Shown piece after piece: positions 1-4,852 of a stretch of 6,690 nt of DNA. The stretch is taken from positions 1-6,690 of the forward strand of contig RFLK01000004.1 of the NCBI GenBank assembly GCA_003694525.1, read 5' to 3'. The notes under the pieces were generated by a model. The model did not search any database, had not been told where the DNA came from, and was given only the letters and a program-made list of their open reading frames with translations. Position 1 is the first letter of the stretch. Each line of letters opens with the position of its first letter. The stretch comes from Candidatus Woesearchaeota archaeon. Lineage in GTDB: Archaea > Nanobdellota > Nanobdellia > Woesearchaeales > ARS49. A program made the position numbers and the translations under genes.

Positions 1-236
1 TAGCCCAGAAGTTTTATTTTCAATACTTAGCAGACGACTCTGCCAACTATGAATATCTGCAACCACTCACAGAACAGGCTTATAAACCCTGCAAACATTC
101 ATTTTTAAAGCCAAAGGAGCAAACCAAACTAGACTATCGAAAAGTTTATATACTACTTTTTACAAGACTATAAAAAGATAGTTGTATTACAACATATACA
201 TTCCCTTCTGGGGATGGTGGCTAAAGGTACCGGCAA
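1..236. other. Intergenic leader upstream of tfb
   Basis: I see no convincing gene here. One plus-strand frame is open from the window edge (position 3) to a TAA at 171-173, 56 sense codons, and could be the 3' end of a gene lying to the left. Its residues are rich in Tyr, Lys and Gln, I recognise no motif, its leucine codons (TTA, CTA) differ from those of the genes nearby, and the tfb TATA box lies inside it. It is probably chance. An AT-rich TATA-like stretch near 80-87 reads similarly on both strands and cannot be assigned. No tRNA or repeat is visible. Confidence 0.4.
139..152 (+). promoter_or_regulatory. BRE/TATA promoter of tfb
   Basis: A purine-rich BRE-like run (GAAAAG, 139-144) is followed directly by TTTATATA (145-152), a close match to the archaeal consensus. 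Transcription would start about 25 nt downstream, near 173-178, giving a leader of about 60 nt before the ATG at 237. A second, weaker AT-rich element (CTATAAAAAG, 168-177) could start a shorter leader near 200. The box faces the TFB gene and no other plus-strand gene is near. Confidence 0.7.
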
Positions 237-1160
237 ATGTATTATGTAAAAAAATGTGCTGAATGCGGAAGCGCAAATCTTTTCGTAAACAGGGAAAAAG
301 GCGAGATAATCTGCAAAGACTGCGGACTCGTAATAGAAGATAGAATGGTAGAATTCGGCCAGGAATGGCGCGAATTCGAAGATTCTGGAGGAGAAAAAAG
401 GCGCAGAACAGGCGCACCTATGACATACACTCAATTTGACCAAGGACTTGGAACAGAAGTCGGCCAGAAAGCAGACCTGTTCCAATTGCAAAGCAAAGAT
501 AGAAACAAGTTCTTCAGACTGAGAAAATGGCAGTACAGAATAAGCACTGCAATAGAGCGAAACCTGAAGCTCGCGCTTGCAGAGCTGAAAAGAGTCAGCT
601 CATACCTCAAACTGCCAAAAATGGTAGAAGAAGAGGCTGCAATGATATACACGCAAGCAGTACAAAGAGGGCTTGTTCGCGGAAGATCAATGGAATCAGT
701 GGTTGCCGGAGCGCTCTATGCGGCGTGCAGAAGGCACGAAGTTCCGCGCACTCTTGACGAGCTATCAGAGGCTTCAAGCATAGAAAAGAAAGAGATAGGC
801 CGAACTTACAGGTTCGTCACAAGAGAGCTTGGAATCACAATACTCCCAAGCAATCCTGCAGACTACATAGCAAGGTTTGCAAGCTCTCTAAAGCTTGCCG
901 CAGAGACTCAAAGCAAGGCTGTTGAGATACTCGAAAAAGCGCAAAAAGAAGAGCTCACATCAGGCAGAGGCCCTACAGGCATTGCAGCAGCTGCACTCTA
1001 TGTTGCAGCACTAATGCACGGGGAGAAAAGAACCCAAAGGGAAGTTGCTGACGTTGCGGGAGTTACAGAGGTCACCATAAGAAACCGCTACAAAGAACTT
1101 CTCGAAAAGCTGAACCTTGAAAAAGAGCTAAAGAAAAAGCAGAAGCTCCTGAAACGCTAA
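237..1160 (+). CDS. tfb: Transcription initiation factor B (TFB, TFIIB homologue)
   Basis: This is the archaeal general transcription factor that binds TBP-TATA complexes, reads the BRE and recruits RNA polymerase. All expected parts are present in 307 residues, the normal family length. There is an N-terminal zinc ribbon (Cys7, Cys10, Cys26, Cys29), then a B-reader/linker with the conserved KRRRTGAPMTYT segment near residue 54 and the GLGTEVG element. Two cyclin-fold repeats follow (about 105-200 and 205-300). The second ends in an HTH, TQREVADVAGVTEVTIRNRY, the BRE-recognition region of the family. The ATG at 237 is the only sensible start because an in-frame TAA lies at 222-224. A weak Shine-Dalgarno (AGGT, 225-228) sits 8 nt upstream. 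The Lys-rich tail overlaps the end of the convergent methyltransferase-kinase gene. Many archaea have several TFBs; whether this is the only one cannot be told from the window. Confidence 0.97.
   Translation: MYYVKKCAECGSANLFVNREKGEIICKDCGLVIEDRMVEFGQEWREFEDSGGEKRRRTGAPMTYTQFDQGLGTEVGQKADLFQLQSKDRNKFFRLRKWQYRISTAIERNLKLALAELKRVSSYLKLPKMVEEEAAMIYTQAVQRGLVRGRSMESVVAGALYAACRRHEVPRTLDELSEASSIEKKEIGRTYRFVTRELGITILPSNPADYIARFASSLKLAAETQSKAVEILEKAQKEELTSGRGPTGIAAAALYVAALMHGEKRTQREVADVAGVTEVTIRNRYKELLEKLNLEKELKKKQKLLKR
1119..1139 (-). terminator. Possible T-rich terminator for the methyltransferase-kinase gene
   Basis: Just past the minus-strand stop at 1157, the minus strand carries runs of T (1119-1124 and 1133-1137) separated by short mixed sequence, the usual form of an archaeal terminator. 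The same bases encode the Lys-rich tail of TFB on the plus strand, so the T-runs may only reflect lysine codons. Confidence 0.35.
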
Positions 1161-2311
1161 ATAGAGTCAAGCTGCTTTTTCATCTCTTTCAGCACAGCCT
1201 CTGACCTCTCTTTTTTGTACCTTTTTCCAAGATCTGCCCACAATGAAAGCCTTTTCCTGTCAACCTTTGTTGCAATGCACTGGGCAAACTGAGTCACGTT
1301 ATGTGGCTTTTTGAGTTTCCTTGCACGCTCAAAATCTATAAGCGTGACCTTTGAGCCCTTGACTATGACGTGTTTTAACGGCCTTGTCATCTCCTTCTTG
1401 TCAACTCCCAACAAGTCCAACTTGAAAGCCTGATCCAAAACCTTCTTGCAAACCCCAACTATCCTCTTTTTGCTTCCAGACTCAAGAACATCCTTGAACA
1501 GTTCTCCTTCAACAAACTTGTAGACAAGAAAAGCGCTCGAATGAAATAAATACTCAGGCCCTATGCCTTTCTTATTTACAAGCTTTAACATCCTTGCCTC
1601 ATTTGAAATCGTTCCAACAGCCCTGCTTTTAGGGTTTTTCAGCTTGATTGCGACCTTCTTTCCAGAATATCTTCCGACAAAGATCCTGCCTCTCTTTCCA
1701 CTTGCAAAATAAGAAATATCCTCAACGCCCTTTCGCTCAAGAGCATTCAAGATAGGAGAGCGCTTTAGCTCATACACATAAATCTCCTCAAAAAACATCC
1801 TTCTTTTTCCAAGAAGACGCTCTGTGAACAGATTGCGCTCAATAATCTCGTGAACGCCCGGCGTCAAGCTTGAGAACACAAGCAAGATCCTTCCATTCGG
1901 CTTGAGATAACGCGCGGCCTTTTGAAGAAAACGCCTTATAACCTCATTGCCCTTGCGCCCCCCCTCAAGATCTATATGCCTCTTCTTTTGAGACTGGGGA
2001 AGATAAGGCGCATTGAATATTATAAGATCAAAAAAATTGCGATACTTTCGCTCACTGAGCGGAGAGAAAAGATCACCCAACATCCACTTTATCCTCTTAT
2101 GCTTCACTTTATCAAAACGAGAATTCTTCCTTGCAACCTTTAACGCTTCAGGATCTATGTCTATTGCAATCACAAGATCTGTTGCAGGCCTGTGGCTTGC
2201 TTCGATCGCCTGAATTCCAGACCCTGTCCCCATGTCAAGAACGTTTCCGCGCGCATACCTGTGCACAAACTCCTTTAGAAGAAAACTATCCTCGTGAGGC
2301 TCGTAAACCAT
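1157..2311 (-). CDS. HemK2/PrmC-like methyltransferase fused to a COG2112-type kinase-like domain
   Basis: This is a two-domain protein of 384 residues. Residues 1-185 form a class I SAM-dependent methyltransferase: MVYEPHEDSFLL at the start, motif I DMGTGSG (26-32), AIDID (49-53), and NAPYLP (100-105) in place of the usual NPPY. The archaeal HemK2 family methylates the Gln of the GGQ motif in release factor aRF1, usually with Trm112; that role is inferred here. Residues 195-384 resemble a kinase of the predicted Ser/Thr kinase group COG2112. Visible elements are a Gly-rich loop GKRGRIFVG (205-213), VAIK with Lys223, Glu238 in the helix-C position, a hinge-like LVYKFVEG, and IDFE (Asp326) at the DFG position followed by PHNVTQF. 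The HRD loop is degenerate (KKEM, 305-308). I chose ATG 2311 over a TTG at 2332 because the MVYEP start matches the family and a TATA box lies 25 nt upstream. The gene is convergent with tfb and their stop codons overlap. Confidence 0.85.
   Translation of the reverse strand: MVYEPHEDSFLLKEFVHRYARGNVLDMGTGSGIQAIEASHRPATDLVIAIDIDPEALKVARKNSRFDKVKHKRIKWMLGDLFSPLSERKYRNFFDLIIFNAPYLPQSQKKRHIDLEGGRKGNEVIRRFLQKAARYLKPNGRILLVFSSLTPGVHEIIERNLFTERLLGKRRMFFEEIYVYELKRSPILNALERKGVEDISYFASGKRGRIFVGRYSGKKVAIKLKNPKSRAVGTISNEARMLKLVNKKGIGPEYLFHSSAFLVYKFVEGELFKDVLESGSKKRIVGVCKKVLDQAFKLDLLGVDKKEMTRPLKHVIVKGSKVTLIDFERARKLKKPHNVTQFAQCIATKVDRKRLSLWADLGKRYKKERSEAVLKEMKKQLDSI
1174..1228 (+). terminator. Possible T-rich terminator for tfb
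   Basis: Downstream of the tfb stop, the plus strand has T-runs at 1176-1180, 1211-1216 and 1222-1226 inside the 3' end of the opposing gene. There is no space between the genes, so tfb transcripts must end within the neighbour, and these tracts are the natural candidates. They also encode lysines on the minus strand, so the signal is ambiguous. Confidence 0.4.
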
Positions 2312-2330
2312 CTTCTGATAAAAAGAGTCC

Positions 2331-2341
2331 AAATTTAAAAG
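2331..2341 (-). promoter_or_regulatory. TATA box of the methyltransferase-kinase gene (leaderless)
   Basis: On the minus strand this reads CTTTTAAATTT, a TATA-like element whose centre (about 2336) is 25 nt upstream of the ATG at 2311. That spacing fits a leaderless archaeal transcript starting at the A of ATG. The box overlaps the alternative TTG codon at 2332, which argues against TTG being used. A BRE is not obvious, and read-through from the zinc-ribbon gene just upstream is also possible. Confidence 0.55.
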
Positions 2342-2362
2342 CGTTGCCTGAAAAACCTCAAA

Positions 2363-2500
2363 CTATCTCAAAACTCCAGTGCACTGAAGCACCTTGTTTC
2401 CGCAAACATCGCACTGCCAATTCAGATACTTGGCATTGCCGCTTATAGTCGCAAAATGTTTTTGCATAGGACTGTTGCACTTAGGACACGTCTTTTCCAT
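2363..2500 (-). CDS. 45-residue zinc-ribbon protein
   Basis: This small ORF of 45 residues has a clear zinc-ribbon pattern: CPKC (Cys5, Cys8) and CDVC (Cys30, Cys33), separated by 21 residues, with one further Cys at 40. The region between holds an aromatic/basic stretch (KYLNWQ) before the second knuckle, typical of small archaeal zinc ribbons that bind nucleic acid or form part of larger complexes. The ATG overlaps the last 20 nt of the HTH gene. GGAG and GAGAGG sequences just upstream within that gene could serve as a ribosome-binding site. The short distance (51 nt) to the downstream methyltransferase start leaves room only for that gene's promoter. The function is unknown. The paired CxxC motifs, the overlap and the normal start and stop make it a likely real gene despite its size. 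Confidence 0.75.
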   Translation of the reverse strand: MEKTCPKCNSPMQKHFATISGNAKYLNWQCDVCGNKVLQCTGVLR

Positions 2501-2927
2501 TCCTCTCGCTCTCCACTGCCTTGCAGTAATCTTTTACCCTTCTTATCATATCAGATAAATAAATCTTTTCAAAATTCTCAAAAGCATCAACTATATTTGC
2601 CGCACGATACTTTCTGGAACACTGCTCTACAAAACCAAACCGCCTCAAACGCAACGTCTGACGTCGAATATTAGACAGAGCGCACCCTTTCAAATCAAGC
2701 CCTGCTCTTTGCCTTAAAGTGCAAACAGACCTTGCAATCTCAGAGTGGGATAAGGGCACATCAGAGCGCAGAAGAGAGTGCAGAATGTCAACAACAACAT
2801 CCCTTGAATCGCTCTCCTGGACCAATCCAACGCTCAAGCACAGCCTCCTTACAAGCTCCCTTCCCGAGAAGCGATAAGGGTGCTCAAGCCTTCTTAAAAC
2901 AGCCTTTTTTGAAAACTCACTCGACAT
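2481..2927 (-). CDS. HTH-type hypothetical protein
   Basis: A 148-residue cytoplasmic protein with no signal peptide or membrane segment. The N-terminal part (about 5-53) is a conserved-looking helical stretch, with HPYRFSGRELVRRLCLSVGL followed by DSRDVVVDILHSLLRS. Residues about 55-115 look like a winged-helix/HTH domain: LSHSEIARSV as the first helices, then SNIRRQTLRLRRFGFVEQ as the recognition-helix and wing region, then a Tyr-Arg strand. The C-terminal 35 residues form a further charged helix. I recall similar uncharacterised proteins in DPANN archaea, but no assigned function. The ATG overlaps the end of the lipoprotein gene by 11 nt with no clear Shine-Dalgarno, so translation is probably coupled. 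Its likely role is DNA or RNA binding, perhaps regulation of its own cluster; that is inference. Confidence 0.85.
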   Translation of the reverse strand: MSSEFSKKAVLRRLEHPYRFSGRELVRRLCLSVGLVQESDSRDVVVDILHSLLRSDVPLSHSEIARSVCTLRQRAGLDLKGCALSNIRRQTLRLRRFGFVEQCSRKYRAANIVDAFENFEKIYLSDMIRRVKDYCKAVESERNGKDVS

Positions 2928-3855
2928 ACGGAATGCACGCGTAATTCATAGCAAAATAGTCGACGATGTCCCCTCCAAAATATTGCCTGAAAATTGCAAA
3001 GCTTAGCCCTTCAAACTCCAAACTCTTCAGACGCCGAGCATACTTGCAATAAATGTAATCATCGACAACCTTGTAAAGAGTGGACGTATACGCTGCAGAG
3101 AACTTGCTATCATCCTCGCTGTGGACTATCTGGGCCTCTCTTGGAGGATACACCGGGCCGTAGCTCACAGTCAAGCCCTGCCCGAAAGTCTTTCCAGAAA
3201 AGGATATCAGCTTATCATCCCTCCAGTATCCCAGGATGAGCTTTGACTCGCCCGTATCCAAGTTTCTCAATCGAGACTTGTCATCATAAAAAGCCCTCGT
3301 TGAAACTCCCCCTCGCCTTATGAACTTTATTCTTCCATTATCATCATAAGTAAATTCAGTTCCTGCAGATGCGCCTCGCCTCACGCTTCTCACATTTCCA
3401 AAACTGTCCCATTCTATGTAAATAGGGACCGGCCCTCCTCTCACCTGCACAAGGCGCCCTGCCTGATCGTATATGAACTCAAGATTTCGCGCTCCAACAT
3501 CAATCCTGACAAGCCTGCTCATCTCACGCACAAAATCAATGCTCTTGGAACCCTTAATCTCAACAAGCCTTCCTTTAGAATACGAAAGGTTCCACTCCGC
3601 CCCTGTCTTTTTCACATACAACAGCCGATCATCTTCTGAGAGGCCGTAGTCAACCATTCCAAGCTTTCCTGATTGCGCAACAGTTCTTGTTGGAAAATCC
3701 GTCTGGAAAACATAAGACAAATTGGAGCTTTCAGACTTTTGTTCATAAACTGCTCGCTTTTCTCCTGAAGGCTGAACCCTCGACTCAACATCTGACGTGC
3801 AAGCAGTAAGGGATATCAAAAAAAACAGCAGAACCGCTGATGAAAACAACCTCAT
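2917..3855 (-). CDS. Lipoprotein with YD/RHS-like repeats
   Basis: A 312-residue exported protein. Residues 1-19 form a lipoprotein signal: Met-Arg, a hydrophobic core, and the lipobox LTAC ending at Cys19, the expected lipid-modified residue. After a Ser/Glu-rich linker, about eight units of near-20-residue period run from about 70 to 220, with aromatic starts near 70, 92, 110, 129, 149, 170, 190 and 210. The best are YDQAGRLVQVRGG, WDSFGNVRSVRRG and YDDNGRIKFIRRGG. These match the YD repeat of RHS proteins, which builds beta-hairpins and curved beta-sheet shells. The array is far shorter than an Rhs toxin cocoon, and the DPxG boundary motif is absent. The C-terminal 90 residues are aromatic-rich with Cys270 and Cys308, which could form a disulfide. 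Its start codon shares one base with the stop of the upstream gene (TGATG). A surface structural or binding role is likely, but the ligand is unknown. Confidence 0.85.
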   Translation of the reverse strand: MRLFSSAVLLFFLISLTACTSDVESRVQPSGEKRAVYEQKSESSNLSYVFQTDFPTRTVAQSGKLGMVDYGLSEDDRLLYVKKTGAEWNLSYSKGRLVEIKGSKSIDFVREMSRLVRIDVGARNLEFIYDQAGRLVQVRGGPVPIYIEWDSFGNVRSVRRGASAGTEFTYDDNGRIKFIRRGGVSTRAFYDDKSRLRNLDTGESKLILGYWRDDKLISFSGKTFGQGLTVSYGPVYPPREAQIVHSEDDSKFSAAYTSTLYKVVDDYIYCKYARRLKSLEFEGLSFAIFRQYFGGDIVDYFAMNYACIPYVE

Positions 3856-4697
3856 CAGCTAAAAATACCTACAATAAACTCCCATATGCGAGAGAGGAGG
3901 CCTGATCCGGATTTGGCAACTTTCTCCTCGCCAACTTTGCCCTCTGCTCCCTGCAAGGAATCTTGCGCTGAGCTCTCCCCGCCATTGCCTGAAAGGTTTG
4001 CCGTTTCAGCATCGTTAAGATCTTCAGCGCTTTGAGAGATGTTCTTCTCACCACTCTCATCACTGCTCTCATTCAAGCCAGCACTCAATTCACCGCTCTG
4101 GCCTTCCTCCTCTGGCTCGTCAAGAGCTCCGGGCTCCACACACTTGCACTTTTGAGTGCAAACTCCAGGCTCCCCATCAAATGTCGTGCACAAAGTGTTT
4201 GGAGGATCACAATCCTCATCGCGCTCCACCATCTTATCACCGCACACAGAAGCCTTTTGAGAAAGGTTATCCAAGTATTCCACAACCTCAGGATTGTAAT
4301 CTTCAGGAACAGAAACGCCGTCAAGCTCGCAACCGCAAGATGAAGGATTGCACTTCAATGAAAGATTCATCACAGCGCCAAGCTCTGCGCAAAAATCCTC
4401 TTCTGCAGAACCATCGCACATCTCAACCCCTTCCCTTATATCGTTACCGCAATATGCGCGATTAACTCTCGGAAGACAAGTGCAATGGGCCTCATCGCAC
4501 ACAGTGTCAATCTTCAAAAGATCGTTCACAGTGTTGCAAAAATTAGGCTCTTCGACACCCTTCTCGCACAGTTCAAACTCGTCAAGCTTCCCATTTCCGC
4601 AACGCAAGTCAGTAATATCCCAAGGAAGCTGTTGAGCAAACGCCCAAGGAGACACTAAGGCCGCCAACAAAAATGCAGAGATGAACAACCTTCTCAT
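3855..4697 (-). CDS. Secreted cysteine-rich protein with three six-Cys modules and C-terminal anchor-like helix
   Basis: A 280-residue protein. Residues 1-21 are a Sec signal peptide (Arg-Arg, Leu/Ala core, AFA before Gln22). Three modules each carry six cysteines. Module 1 has Cys33, 44, 54, 67, 72, 74; module 2 has Cys83, 94, 103, 116, 121, 123; module 3 has Cys152, 163, 170, 180, 184, 186. Each opens with a CGxxxxExxExCx-like motif (CGNGKLDEFELCE, CGNDIREGVEMCD, CGDKMVERDEDCD) and closes with CxC, resembling the Cys-rich repeats of DUF4215-type secreted proteins. Residues 187-262 are an acidic, Ser/Gly-rich linker with Asn-X-Ser sequons. The end, LLSRIWEFIVGIFS, is a short hydrophobic/amphipathic helix that could hold the protein at the membrane. 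I chose ATG 4697 over TTG 4703 because a TATA box lies 25 nt upstream of it. This is the first gene of the four-gene cluster. Function unknown. Confidence 0.87.
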   Translation of the reverse strand: MRRLFISAFLLAALVSPWAFAQQLPWDITDLRCGNGKLDEFELCEKGVEEPNFCNTVNDLLKIDTVCDEAHCTCLPRVNRAYCGNDIREGVEMCDGSAEEDFCAELGAVMNLSLKCNPSSCGCELDGVSVPEDYNPEVVEYLDNLSQKASVCGDKMVERDEDCDPPNTLCTTFDGEPGVCTQKCKCVEPGALDEPEEEGQSGELSAGLNESSDESGEKNISQSAEDLNDAETANLSGNGGESSAQDSLQGAEGKVGEEKVAKSGSGLLSRIWEFIVGIFS

Positions 4698-4715
4698 CTG
4701 CAAAAGATAGCTGAA

Positions 4716-4732
4716 TTTAATATAAAAGCATT
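4716..4732 (-). promoter_or_regulatory. Promoter of the four-gene envelope cluster (leaderless)
   Basis: On the minus strand a TTTATATT box (4719-4726) is centred 25 nt upstream of the ATG at 4697, so the first gene would be transcribed without a leader. Bases 4727-4732 would be the BRE position. The same AT-rich stretch also reads as a TATA-like element on the plus strand (TTTAATATA, 4716-4724), which would start transcription near 4745, toward the divergent gene. The element may therefore serve both directions. Confidence 0.65.
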
Positions 4733-4804
4733 ATGGTAAAGCAAAAAAAGAGAGCTTGCAGGATCAGGCCATACAAGAAAAAAGCGAAAAAACAGCTTTA
4801 CAAC

Positions 4805-4818
4805 AAAATAATTATTAA
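4805..4818 (+). promoter_or_regulatory. Possible TATA-like element of the deoxyribosyltransferase-like gene
   Basis: This AT-only stretch (4807-4818 reads AAATAATTATTA with flanks) would place a transcript start near 4837-4842, just before or at the Shine-Dalgarno. The match to the archaeal TATA consensus is weaker than that of the other promoters here. The shared element near 4720 is the alternative. Confidence 0.35.
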
Positions 4819-4838
4819 TCACCCCAACATACGGATGA

Positions 4839-4845
4839 GAGGAGG
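4839..4845 (+). promoter_or_regulatory. Shine-Dalgarno that sets the start at 4853
   Basis: GAGGAGG lies 7 nt before the ATG at 4853, an excellent match and spacing. It favours this start over the in-frame ATG at 4733, which would add 40 mostly basic residues. Confidence 0.8.
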
Positions 4846-4852
4846 AAAAGAG

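Noticed and set aside
3..173. Open plus-strand frame at the left edge, possibly the tail of a gene
   Set aside because: Only 56 codons, no recognisable motif, leucine codons unlike the neighbours, and the tfb TATA box lies inside it. It stays possible only because the upstream sequence is not visible.
1157..2332. TTG start at 2332 giving 391 residues
   Set aside because: The codon lies in the predicted TATA box, and family members begin close to the VYEP segment encoded from ATG 2311.
2363..2500. Trm112 partner for the neighbouring methyltransferase
   Set aside because: It is small and zinc-binding and sits next to a HemK2-like gene, but it lacks the features I know from archaeal Trm112 (N-terminal LLDLLxCP-like helix and the conserved C-terminal strand), and the two-CxxC ribbon is generic.
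2917..3855. Rhs-type toxin and immunity pair
   Set aside because: The repeat array is too short to form a cocoon, the DPxG core boundary is missing, no toxin motif is visible, and the following gene is an HTH protein that does not look like an immunity protein.
4032..4465. Long plus-strand frames opposite the Cys-rich gene
   Set aside because: They are shadows of the secreted protein, have low-complexity composition with no signal or motif, and lack promoters or ribosome-binding sites.
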